DNA of 64,000 bases, from the NCBI RefSeq assembly GCF_040436345.1, contig NC_133223.1:27250910-27314909 (forward strand), in the 5' to 3' direction. Shown piece after piece: positions 45,843-56,549 of this stretch. The position numbers were made by a program, and so were the translations under genes. This DNA comes from Pagrus major (taxonomy: Eukaryota; Chordata; Actinopteri; Spariformes; Sparidae). A model generated the notes under the pieces. It was not told the origin of the DNA. It worked only from the letters and a program-made list of their open reading frames with translations, and ran no database searches. Every line of letters begins with the position of its first letter. Within the stretch, counting starts at the first letter, position 1.

Positions 45843-46172
45843 ATAAGTTAATGTTTTGAAGCCTTTGATTTTCCTCCTTAGGAGTGATTTTGATTTTGAT
45901 AAATTTGATAACCTGTATATAGAGTTTCCTCCTTAGGAGTGATTTTGATTTTGATAAACTTGATACCTGTATATAGAGAGTTTCCTCCTTAGGAGTGATT
46001 TTGGTTTACTTTTGTTTTAGCCTAGTTCTCCCTTCGGGGAAATTCAGTAAGAATAGCTTTCACAGCCCTTTTTATTTGGGATCACTCTATCAAGAGCCTT
46101 TTTGTAACTCCCAATAAAATCTGCTCACTGACACCTCAGCTTTTGAGTCCTGTTTTGAGTCCCGGCCTGACA
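45801..46172 (+). repeat. 3' LTR of the Gypsy element
   Basis: 372-bp repeat beginning TGTCAGCC and ending GGCCTGACA, so its ends are short inverted repeats (TGTCAG/CTGACA). It is followed by the AACTG target duplication and then by the resumed OR9 3' flank. Confidence 0.88.
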
Positions 46173-46177
46173 AACTG

Positions 46178-48080
46178 AAATTTGCATTGATTTTTGTGAA
46201 GGGGAATTTAGATTTAAGGTGCTGAATCATATGGATCTCTATCTTATTTGGTGACTCTTTTAGAAATGAAATGATGATTAGATGTTGTGCTCTGTTTTAG
46301 CTTTATTTTGAATATTCACATTATTCACATTTAGCAATTGGGCTACTCAGTTGTATAGTGATTCCTGTTGTTGAACATCTCAGGTAATTGATGCAAAAAG
46401 TGTTTTCATGATTCATTATTAAATTGTCATTCATCATGCTGTACTGTGCGCAATGATGTGTCTACATGTATTTAAACTTCAGTACAAAAACAATCCTGCT
46501 CCTTTATTTCCAAGTCTTCATAATTACATGGATCATCAACTGATGAGGATGCTGATATTTTGCAAAGGACATGAAGCTTTATAGCCTCAGTCTTTTAGCA
46601 TGATATCATGTATGTAGCAATCGCACCTTCAAGACCTTTTCTCGATCAAGAAATAATTTTTTACAGAGAAGTCATTATTTTTAAAAATCGCCTTGACACA
46701 GTTTCGAACTATTAAGAAATCGGCTACTTAGCGAGCAAGCTACAATAAAATCTGTCAACGGCAAAAGCGACAAGTCATCTGAACTGACTGTAAATTGACG
46801 ATCACTTGTGAGAAGTGACGATCCTGTTTTTATCTATCTCTGTGTGTAATTAAGCATTGTTTCAAATATTATTAACAATTCTGAGTGATAAACCTGCATT
46901 AGACTTACATAAGCTAGTCTGGACGTGACGCCATGACTATGAAGAAGACATCAGCAGTTGCTCATTTTTACTCAGTAACTGATTTTATTAGCAGCTGGCA
47001 AGCTAGCTAGTTAACATTTTCTCTAAGTTGGTTGTTGACATTGTCTCTAGTTGAGTTTTTGTTGTTGACTATATAACCTTGCAAGGTTCTTGCATGTGTG
47101 CATTGATATGGATTCAGACAGAAGTTAGACAGCAAACCTGACATCATTGTCGTGGACGAGAGCAGAACAGTAAAATTATGTGAGGCTGGCAGCGACAACC
47201 GGTGACGGTAACGGTGGAGGGCGTTGCCGTTGAAATTTAGATTACAAAAACCTATTAATAGAATAATTGCATTATATAACATCATTTCATCCATTCTTTT
47301 TAAAGGGCCTATTTGTAAGAAAGGCAGATTTTTGAGTCTCATTCTCGACTGGTCAAAAACTTAAGCTGTGGGATTTTAGGACGGGTCAGCCGCCATTCCA
47401 AAGTTTTACTTCTTGATGCATTGACAGTGAGACTTAAAAAGTGTATTTTTTGTTACAAATACGTCCTTTAAAAAATACGATGACACCACTGCAACATATA
47501 ACCATGCCTGTTTTTTTGTTTTTTTTAACAGTGGATCGATTTTCTCGAACTATTTGTTTTTCCAGTTCCATCCAGCAGGTGCTGTCCCTCTTTCCTACTG
47601 AACATATTACTTCTTAGCATCCTGTTGGTCCTCGCATTTTTCTGTATTTCCTCTTTTAAATTTGAAATTCTGCAGAGTACGATAGGAGACGTGTATTAGA
47701 CTCAAAGGGGAAAATTTAGACAGGCCGCTCTAAAACATCTTTGTGAAACCAGAGTGGGGAGCTAGTTTATTGTCAATGCCTTTATAGCATGAATAGCCCA
47801 CAGTGTGCCGAAGAAATCATTTTCCAAGTAAGGAAAATTATACATTTAATGGTAGTTCAAGAGTTCTGCTCTCCAAGTGCCATAAAGGTCTATACTGTTA
47901 TTTTCATGCGCTGCATTTACAGTAGATTGCAACATCCTGAAAATAAGAGGATTGATTGGCTGGTTTGATTTCTAAGCGTGTGTGTCGATGTAGTCAGACA
48001 AGATATTAAAAAGTGAGGAGAGAGAGCAGACACTGTGAGGGACAGAGTTACCCTTCACAGGAACAAAAAGGTTTCTAACC
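46178..48080 (+). other. Resumed OR9 3' flank joined to an OR1-OR2-type spacer, before OR10
   Basis: 1.9 kb. Up to about 46940 this continues the OR9 3' flank of OR5 type (no palindrome), with a poly(A)-like CAATAAAAT near 46742-46750. It then joins OR1-OR2 spacer sequence at a GAAGAA microhomology and runs through the relic near 47125 to the proximal block before OR10. About 150 bp expected between the two parts are missing. No gene seen. Confidence 0.75.
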
Positions 48081-49011
48081 ATGATGGATAATGTTTCTCA
48101 AATAAGAATGTTTTTTCTTTCAGGTTTAAATGAAACAAATAACCACAGATTTACTCTCTTTTTTCTCACTTTACTCTGTTACTGTGTGACTTTGCTGGTA
48201 AATATTTCTGTTATTGTGACCATCATCATGGATAAAAACCTGCATGAACCAATGTATATTTTAATATGTACTTTTTGCATGAATGGACTTTATGGGACAA
48301 CAGGTTTCTATCCCAAGTTTCTCTTGGATCTTCTTTCTCCTGTTCATGTTATCTCTTATTCTGGATGTCTTGTTCAGGCTCAAGTAATTATGTCATTTGT
48401 CTGCAGTGAGCTGTCTGTTCTTTCTGTCATGGCATATGACAGATATGTGGCTATATGTCGACCACTGCAGTACCACTCTGTCATGTCAAAGCAAAGACTC
48501 ATTACATTAGTCTGTTACTCTTGGCTTATGCCTTTTTTCATTGTAGCCACAAATATGTTTTTAACATCTGGATTAAGGTTATGCAGTCCATGTATCACCG
48601 GACTTTTTTGTGTGAATTGGACGATTGTTAAACTTGCTTGTTTCCCAGCTGAAACTGCTGTTAACAACATAGTTGCATACATTATGATAATCATATATTT
48701 ATTTCATGGTATATTAATAGTTCTATCCTACATGTATCTCATTAAAACGTGAAAATTCTATAGAGAACAAGGCAAAATTCATGCAAACGTGTGTGCCACA
48801 TTTAACCTCCTTGCTTATTTTTTTTGTAACTATCGTTTTTGATGTAATTATTTTGCGATTTGGTTCAAAAGCTTTCCCTCAAACCTTTAAAAACTTTGCT
48901 GCAATTGAAATTCTTGTCATACCTCCCTTAATAAATCCATTAATTTATGGGTTCAAATTGACCAAAATTCGAAACAGAGTTCTGGGTGTTCTTACTTTAA
49001 AATTTAAATGA
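48081..49011 (+). pseudogene. Odorant receptor pseudogene OR10 (frameshifted OR2 copy)
   Basis: A full-length OR2-type receptor reading frame that is 931 bp instead of 933. Where paralogs read AAAACATGTGAAAA, this copy reads AAAACGTGAAAA (about 48746-48749). The 2-bp loss at the end of TM5 gives an immediate TGA at 48750-48752, removing TM6 and TM7 from any product. The remaining 3' part stays open from 48781 to the normal stop. It also has private amino acid changes at W82 (to L) and Y171 (to C), in line with relaxed constraint. Everything else, including the upstream block, looks like a working locus, so loss is recent. Confidence 0.93.
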
Positions 49012-51873
49012 CTTTGAGGAAACTTAAAGTCCTATGTCTGATGGTCTTCCCTAAATTTGCACTGTTTAACCAGCTGTTTGCTGTGGCTGTTGGAGGTACA
49101 TGTAATATTGTCAAGAGTTTTTGCACATTCAGCAAACATGAGCTTGTTAATCCTTGAAGAATGTCTTTTTAGCTGAAAGTTTAATTTCATTTAACTGAAA
49201 TTTGCATTGATTTTTGTGAAGGGGAATTTAGATTTAGGGTGCTGAATCATATGGATCTCTATCTTATTTGGTGACTCTTTTAGAAATGAAATGATGATTA
49301 GATGTTGTGCTCTGTTTTAGCTTTATTTTGAATATTCACATTATTCACATTTAGCCATTGGGCTACTCAGTTGTATAGTGATTCCTGTTGTTGAACATCT
49401 CAGGTAATTGATGCAAAAAGTGTTTTCATGATTCATTATTAAATTGTCATTCATCATGACAGCATCCTCATCATCAACTGATGAGGATGCTGATATTTTG
49501 CAAAGGACATGAAGCTTTATAGCCTCAGTCTTTTAGCATGATATCATGTACGTAGCAAATGAACCTTCAAGACATTTTCTCCATGAAGAAGTTGTTTTTA
49601 AAAGAGAGGTCATTTAAAATAAAAAGTCACCTTGACACAGTTTTCAACTATTAAGAAATGGGCTACTTAGCGAGCAAGCTACAATAAAATCTGTCAACGG
49701 CAAAAGCAACAAGTCAACTAAACTGGCTGTAAACTGACGATCACTGGTGAGAAGTGACAAACCTGTTGTTATCTATGTCTGTGTGTAATTTAGCATTGTT
49801 TCAAATATTATTAACAATTCTGAGTGATAAACCTGCATTACACTTACATAAGCTAGTCTGGACGTGACACCATGACTATGAACATCCAGTCCTTTGCTCT
49901 GGGATTGACTCTTAGCTAAGCATGTATGCATGCAGTTTCCACTGATAATTGTAACAGACTTACCAGTTGGAATTTGTTGTACTTTTGAAGACAATGGGTG
50001 TTACACTTTGGACAGAAAATAAACATGAGCTGTTGCTCATTATTAATTAGCAACTGATTTAATTAGCAGCTAGCTAGCTACCTAGCTGACATATACTCTG
50101 AGTTGGTAGAAAACATTGTCACTAGTTGAGTTTTTAATGTTGACTCATATGAAACCTTGCAAGGGTCTTGTTTGCATGTATTCATTGATATGGATTCAAG
50201 CAGAAGGCAAGCAAACCGCATGTCATTTTAGTGGATAAGAGCAGATTGGTAAAATTAGGTGAGGCCGGCAGTGTCAACGGGCAACATTTATGGTGGACAG
50301 CCTTGCCATCCAAAGTTAAAACATAAAAAGCTATTGATAGAATAATTACATGAAATAATATTATATACTATGTTTTAATCCATTCTTTTTAAAGGACCTA
50401 TTTGTAAGAAAAGTTGATTTTTGAGTCTTGTGTTGCAACTTCAGGAATACTCCCCCTGGTGGTACATTTTTGTCATGTAGGCTGTAGATTTTGTACTTCT
50501 GATCCTCAGAAGTAGAAATTAGACAGGAAGTGACGTTCAGTTGTTTATCAGTTCAAAGTTGGTCACATTGCATTCATGAAGTCTAGACAATCTACTGCCA
50601 CCATTTGTGTACCTTCTTTTAGACGGAACCATCAGTAAGTTTTACGATATAGGAGTGTGTTTTGTTCATATCAAGTGATTATTTGAATGAGTTATATCAA
50701 CTATTTTGCAAAGTATGCAAGCAAAGTTTTAGTTAATGGTAGCACGCATGTTGAATATATAGCACCTAATTACAGCTAATATTTACCTTTTGTACTTATT
50801 CTTTTTTAAAAGATGATAGATTATAGTGCTTAACATGGTTAAATAGGAAAGAAAAATTCTGCTTTAAGAAACGTATCCTAAGCTTATCTGTACTTACCCT
50901 CTCATTTACCTGTATGTTGTAATAATATCTAAAAAGGAAGAATATGGTGTTACTTACCAACGTACATTTTTTACTTGTTACTTACCTCTTTACCTGTACA
51001 TGACCTTATACCTTATACCTTGTTTCATATTACTTTTGTGTTTTCAATTTTTTCACTTTGCCATATAAAAGCCTGCCAAATACAACACTCGACTGTTCCA
51101 TGAAGGAAAAAGTATGGTTAAAGTCTTATTCCCTTCTCGTCAAAACTGACGCTGTGGGATTGCAGGACAGGTCAGTCGCTATGCCAAAGTGTCAGTTTTT
51201 GACGATTCAGTGACACTTTAGATCTCTTTTTTTTAATACTACCTTTAAAAGATGCAATGTCACCACAGCAACATATTACCATGCCTGTTTTATTTTGCAG
51301 TTGAGCGATTTTGTCGGACTGTTTTTCTGTGGCCATCGAGAAGGTGTTGTCCCTCTGTCCTACTGCATATATTACTCCATTTTGCTTAGCATCCTGTTGG
51401 TCCTAGCGTGTTTCTGTATTTCCTCTTTTAAATTTGAAATTCTGCAGTGTATGATAGGAGACATGTATTAGACTAATAACAGCAAAATTTAGACTGGCAA
51501 CACAACAGGCCGCTCTTAAAACATATTTGTGAAATCGGAAATTGGAGCGAGGAGCTAGTTTACTGTCAATTCCTTTATAGCATAAATAGCCTACAGTGTG
51601 CCAAAGAAATCATTTTCCAAGTTATGAAAATTATACATTTGAACATTGTTGGAGAATTCTGCTCCACAAGTGCCATATAGTTCTATATTGTTATTTTCAT
51701 GCGCTGCATTTACAGTAGATTGCATCATCCTGAAAATAAGAGGATTGATTGGCTGGTTTGATTTCTAAGCGTGTGTGTCGATGTAGTCAGACAAGATATT
51801 TAAAAGTGAGGAGAGAGAGCAGACACTGTGAGGGACAGAGTTACCCTTCACAGGAACACTAAGTTTTCTAACC
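49012..51873 (+). other. Spacer OR10-OR11, empty BEL site
   Basis: 2.86 kb matching 8538-11393: palindrome at 49460-49492, an uninterrupted GACAG target near 50522-50526, TTACC cluster near 50890-51000, long hairpin near 51136-51206 and the proximal block before OR11. No gene seen. Confidence 0.75.
49460..49492. repeat. Perfect 14-bp palindrome in the OR10 3' flank
   Basis: Left arm 49460-49473, loop TCAAC, right arm 49479-49492; third copy of the structure described at 8986. Confidence 0.85.
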
Positions 51874-52806
51874 ATGATGGATAATGTTTCTCAAATAACA
51901 ATGTTTTTTCTTTCAGGTTTAAATGAAACAAATAACCACAGATTTACTCTCTTCTTTCTCACTTTGCTGTGTTACTGTTTGATTTTGCTGGTAAATGTTT
52001 GTGTAATTGTGATCATCATCATGGATAGAAACTTGCATGAACCAATGTATATTTTACTGTGTACTTTTTGCATGAATGGACTTTTTGGAACAGCAGGTTT
52101 CTACCCCAAGTTTCTCTGGGATCTGCTTTCTCCTGTTCATGTTATCTCTTATTCTGGATGCCTTGTTCAGGTTCAAGTATTTCTCTCATTTGCCTTCATT
52201 GAGCTGTCCATTCTTGCAGTCATGGCATATGACAGATATGTGGCTATATGTCGACCACTGGAGTACCACTCTGTCATGTCAAAGCAAAGACTCATTACGT
52301 TAGTCTGTTACTCTTGGATGACACCTTTTTGCATTGTAGGTATAAATGTTTTTCTAACATCTAGATTAAAGTTATGCAGCCCATATATCGACAAATTTTT
52401 TTGTATGAATTGGATGATTGTTAAACTTGCTTGTATCCCAGCTGAAATTGTTGTACACAACATAGTTACATATATAACAATAATCTTTTACTTATTTCAT
52501 GGTATATTCATAGTTCTTTCCTACATGTATCTCATTAAAACATGTGCAGATTCCATTGAAAACAGGGCAAAGTTCATGCAAACATGTGTGCCACATTTAA
52601 CCTCCTTACTCATTTTTCTTGAAAGTATACTTTTTGATGTCATGTTTATGCGATTTGGTTCAAAAGATTTCCCTCAAGCCTTTAAAAACTTTGTTGCAAT
52701 AGAATTTCTTGTCATACCTCCCTTAATGAATCCATTAATTTACGGTTTCAAATTGTCCAAAATTAGAAACAGAATTATGGTTGTTCTTACTTTAAAAAAT
52801 AAATGA
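51874..52806 (+). CDS. Odorant receptor OR11 (copy of OR3)
   Basis: 310 residues, identical to OR3 in protein, with L104 in TM3 and M257 in TM6, so OR8 is the diverged member of the trio. All receptor landmarks are present. The flanks, including the downstream solo LTR, match OR3, making it the third-block OR3 locus. Confidence 0.95.
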   Translation: MMDNVSQITMFFLSGLNETNNHRFTLFFLTLLCYCLILLVNVCVIVIIIMDRNLHEPMYILLCTFCMNGLFGTAGFYPKFLWDLLSPVHVISYSGCLVQVQVFLSFAFIELSILAVMAYDRYVAICRPLEYHSVMSKQRLITLVCYSWMTPFCIVGINVFLTSRLKLCSPYIDKFFCMNWMIVKLACIPAEIVVHNIVTYITIIFYLFHGIFIVLSYMYLIKTCADSIENRAKFMQTCVPHLTSLLIFLESILFDVMFMRFGSKDFPQAFKNFVAIEFLVIPPLMNPLIYGFKLSKIRNRIMVVLTLKNK

Positions 52807-55619
52807 CTTCTGTCTGATATACAGTGTAAAAAGAAACTTAAAAGTCCTATGTCTGATGTTCTTCCTTAAAATTGTACTGTCTAACCAGCTGTTTGCTGTG
52901 GCTGTTGGAGTTACATGTAATACCCTCAAGAGTTTTTGCACATTTAGCAAACGTGAGCTTATTTATCCTTGAAGAATGTCTTTTTAGCTGAAAGTTTCAT
53001 TTCATTTAACTGAAATTTGCATACATTTTTGTGAATAGGAAGTTCTTTTAGATTCAGGGTGCTGAATCGTATCCCTATCTCATTTGGTAACGCTCTTAAA
53101 ATGATGATGATGATGAGGTGCTGTGCTCTTTATTAGCTTCATTTTGAATATCCACATTATTCACATTTAGCCAATGGTCTACTCAGTTGTAAAGTGATTC
53201 CTGTTGTTGAACGTGTGTGCACGTCTCAGGTAATTCATGCAAAAACTTTAATATGTCATTATTAAATTGTCTTTCATCATGCTGTAGGCTACTGTGTGCA
53301 ATGATGTTGAGGTGTCTGCTGTTAGATGCAGCATATTTATACAAATGTTTTGTATTAGGAGAATATATTGGAATGTTAGTTGCTGTTTGGGCCTTCCTGA
53401 CTTGGAGGTTATTTGTTTAGGGGTACCAGAATATTGACATGATGGTGCTGCTGTCAAGTTAATATATACCAGATTTTAGATCAGCAGAGGCATGGAGACC
53501 CTAGGTCAGAGGTGGAGGCACCCAAAATGAGGGGCCTCTCCTATTTTTCTGTCTCTCTCTTAACATGAACCATATGTTATAAACAGGTTTTTGACCAAAA
53601 CAAGCTAGGTATATAAGGAGCTGTCTGCATATTGTCGTCGGAGTTTCATTATTCGGCTGGAGACTCTCCAAGTAACGTGTTACTTGTTTACGATACTGAA
53701 CTTATTGTAATAAATTTGTTATACAACTAAGACAGTGTCGGCGGAGTTTTTCTTCCAACATCTTCGACTGCATCACCACTGAAGATACGACAATGTGTCT
53801 ACATGTATTTAAACTGCAATACAAAAACAATCCTGCTCCTTTATTTCCAAATCTTCATAATTACATGGATCATCAACTGATGAGGATGCTGACTATTTTT
53901 CAAAAGACATGAAGCTTTATAGCCTCAGTCTTTCAGCATGATATCATGTATGTAGCAAATGCACTTTCAAATCATTTTCTCCATCAAGAACCTTTTTTGA
54001 ACAAAGAAGTTATTTCAAACAAAAAGTCACCTTGACACAGTTTCCAACTATTAAGAAATGGGCTACTTAGCGAACAAGCTACAATAAAATCTGTTAACGG
54101 CAACAAGTCATCTGAACTGACTGTAAATTGACGATCACTGGTGAGAAGTGATGATCCTGTTTTTATCTATCTCTATGTGTAATTAAACATTGTTTCAAAT
54201 ATTATTAACAATTCTGAGTGGTAAACATGCATTTGAGTCATATAAGCTAGTCTGGACATGACACCATGACTTCAGCTCTTTATAGAACATGCTGAAACCG
54301 ACAGTAGGCCTGTACTTCCATCTACGAACATCCAGTCCTTTGCTCTGGGATTGACTCTTAGCTAAGCATGTATGCATGCAGTTTCTACTGATAATTGTGA
54401 CAGACTTACCAGTTGGAATTTGTTGTACTTTTGAAGACAATGGGTGTTAAATTTTGGACAGAAAAAAAAAATGAGCAGTTGCTCATTTTTAATCAGTAAC
54501 TGATTTAATTAGCAGCTGGCAAGCTAGCTAGTTAACATTTTCTCTAAGTTGGTTGTTGACATTGTCTCTAGTTGAGTTTTTGTTGTTAACTCATATGAAA
54601 CCTTGCAAGGGTCCTGTTTGCATGTGTGCATTGATATGGATTCAGGAAGACATTAGACAGCAAACCTGATATCATTGTAGTGGATGCTGGCAGCGGCGAG
54701 CGCCAACCAGCGACGGTTACAGTACACAGCGTTGCCGTCCAAATTTAAAATACAAAAAGCTATTAATAGAATAAGTGATAAGTGCATAAAACAATATTGT
54801 ATAATATGTTTGAATCCATTTCTTTAAAGGACCTTTTTGTAAGAAAAGTTGATTTTTGAGTCTCATTCCCCAACTGGTCAAAAACTGACGCTGTGGGATT
54901 ATAGGTCGGGTCAGCCGCCATCCAAGAGAGACACTTTTTTACAAATTGAGTGAGACTTAAAAATCATATATATTTTTTTTACAAATAAAAAATGTAAAAA
55001 ATAACACATCTCCACAGAAACATATTACAATGCCTGTTTTATTTTGCAGTTGAACGCTTTAGTCACACTATTTGTCTTTCATGTACCGTCCAGAAGGTGT
55101 TGTCTCTCTGTCCTACTGAATATATTACTCCATGTTTCTTAGCATCCTGTTGGTCCTCGCATGTTTCTATATTTCCTCTTTTTAATTGAGAAATTTGGCA
55201 GTGCACGATAGGAGACGTGTACTAGAGTAATAAGAGCAAAATTTAGACAGGCCACACCACAGGCCGCTATAACACATCTTTGTGAAACCAGAGCCAGGAG
55301 CTAGTTTATTGTCAATGCCTTAATAGCATCAATAGCCTACAGTGTGCCGAAGAAATCATTTTTCAGGTGATGAAAATTATACGTTGAATGGTAGTTCAAG
55401 AGTTCTGCTCTACAAGTGCCATAAAGGTCTATATTGTTATTTTCATGCGCTGCATTTACAGTAGATTGCAACATCCTGAAAATAAGAGGATTGATTGGCT
55501 GGTTTGATTTCTAAGCGTGTGTGTTGATGTAGTCAGACAAGATATTAAAAAGTGAGGAGAGAGAGCAGACACTGTGAGGGACGGAGTTATCCTTCACAGG
55601 AACAGCACGTTTTTTAACC
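52807..55619 (+). other. Spacer OR11-OR12 with solo LTR
   Basis: 2.8 kb, same content as the OR3-OR4 spacer: solo LTR at 53308-53792, a poly(A)-like site near 54081-54089, a hairpin-derived region near 54866-54950 and the proximal block before OR12. No gene seen. Confidence 0.75.
53308..53792. mobile_element. Solo LTR-like insertion, copy 3
   Basis: 485 bp with perfect ATGT target duplications at 53304-53307 and 53793-53796. Third copy of the insertion described at 12828, spread by block duplication and not by transposition. Confidence 0.75.
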
Positions 55620-56549
55620 ATGATGGATAATGTTTCTCAAATAAGAATGTTTTTTCTTTCAGGTTTAAATGAAACAAATAACCACAGATTTACTCTCTTC
55701 TTCCTCACTTTACTGTGTTACTGTGTGATTTTGCTGGTAAATATTTCTGTTATTGTGATCATCATCATGGATAAAAACCTGCATGAACCAATGTATATTT
55801 TACTATGTACTTTTTGCATGAATGGACTTTATGGGACAACAGGTTTCTACCCCAAGCTTCTCTGGGATCTTCTTTCTCCTGTTCATGTTATCTCTTATTC
55901 TGGATGCCTTGTTCAGGCTCAAGTAATTAATTCATTCGCCTGCACTGATCTGTCTATTCTTTCAGTCATGGCATATGACAGATATGTTGCTATATGTCGA
56001 CCACTGCAGTACCACTCTGTCATGTCAAAGCAGAGACTCGTTATATTAGTCTGGTTCTCTTGGCTTACGCCTTTTTTCATCATTGCCGCAAATATTTTTC
56101 TAACATCTAGATTAAAGTTATGCAGCCCATATATCACCAGATTTTTTTGTCTGAATTGGACGATTGTTAAACTCGCTTGTTTCCCAGCTGAAACTGTTGT
56201 TCACAACATAGTTGCATACATAACGATAATCATTTATTTATTTCATGGTATATTCATAGTTCTTTCCTACATGTATCTCATGAAAACGTGTGCAGATTCT
56301 ATAGAAAACAGGGCAAAGTTCATGCAAACATGTGTGCCACATTTGATCTCCTTACTCATTTTTCTTGTAACTATACTTTTTAATGCAGTTATTATGCGAT
56401 TTGGTTCAAAAGATTTCCCTCAAGCCTTTAAAAACTTTGTTGAAATGGAAATTGTCATACCTCCCTTAATGAATCCATTAATTTATGGTTTCAAATTGAC
56501 CAAAATTCGAAACAGGATTCTGGTTGTTCTTACGTTAAAAACTAAATGA
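55620..56549 (+). CDS. Odorant receptor OR12 (copy of OR4)
   Basis: 309 residues with the same one-residue shortening before TM7 as OR4. It differs by R for K in ICL2 (SKQRLV) and I for V near TM5 (HNIVAY). In both cases OR12 has the residue found in the other receptors, so OR4 carries the derived changes. All motifs are intact. The 3' flank departs from that of OR4 within 30 bp of the stop. Confidence 0.95.
   Translation: MMDNVSQIRMFFLSGLNETNNHRFTLFFLTLLCYCVILLVNISVIVIIIMDKNLHEPMYILLCTFCMNGLYGTTGFYPKLLWDLLSPVHVISYSGCLVQAQVINSFACTDLSILSVMAYDRYVAICRPLQYHSVMSKQRLVILVWFSWLTPFFIIAANIFLTSRLKLCSPYITRFFCLNWTIVKLACFPAETVVHNIVAYITIIIYLFHGIFIVLSYMYLMKTCADSIENRAKFMQTCVPHLISLLIFLVTILFNAVIMRFGSKDFPQAFKNFVEMEIVIPPLMNPLIYGFKLTKIRNRILVVLTLKTK

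Larger units (their letters stand above)
40879..46172 (+). mobile_element. Ty3/Gypsy LTR retrotransposon, chromovirus (sushi/Tf1-like)
   Basis: 5.3-kb element inserted in the OR9 3' flank. A 5-bp target duplication AACTG (40874-40878 and 46173-46177) interrupts a sequence that is continuous in the OR2 and OR5 flanks. Parts: a 5' terminal region 40879-41611, gag, one CCHC knuckle, aspartic protease, RT, RNase H, integrase and a C-terminal chromodomain, then a 3' LTR at 45801-46172. The 372-bp repeat common to both ends (41240-41611 and 45801-46172) differs at about five positions by eye (about 1.3 percent), indicating a young insertion. The coding region is broken two or three times. No tRNA-type primer site starting TGG follows the 5' LTR, which would suit the self-priming known in the Tf1/sushi group. 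It is absent from the other two blocks. Confidence 0.92.

Noticed and set aside
41240-46172. Placing the left end of the Gypsy element at the start of the 372-bp repeat
   Set aside because: The base pattern TGTCAG...CTGACA looks neat, but no target duplication fits there, while AACTG and the clean empty site fit the left end at 40879.
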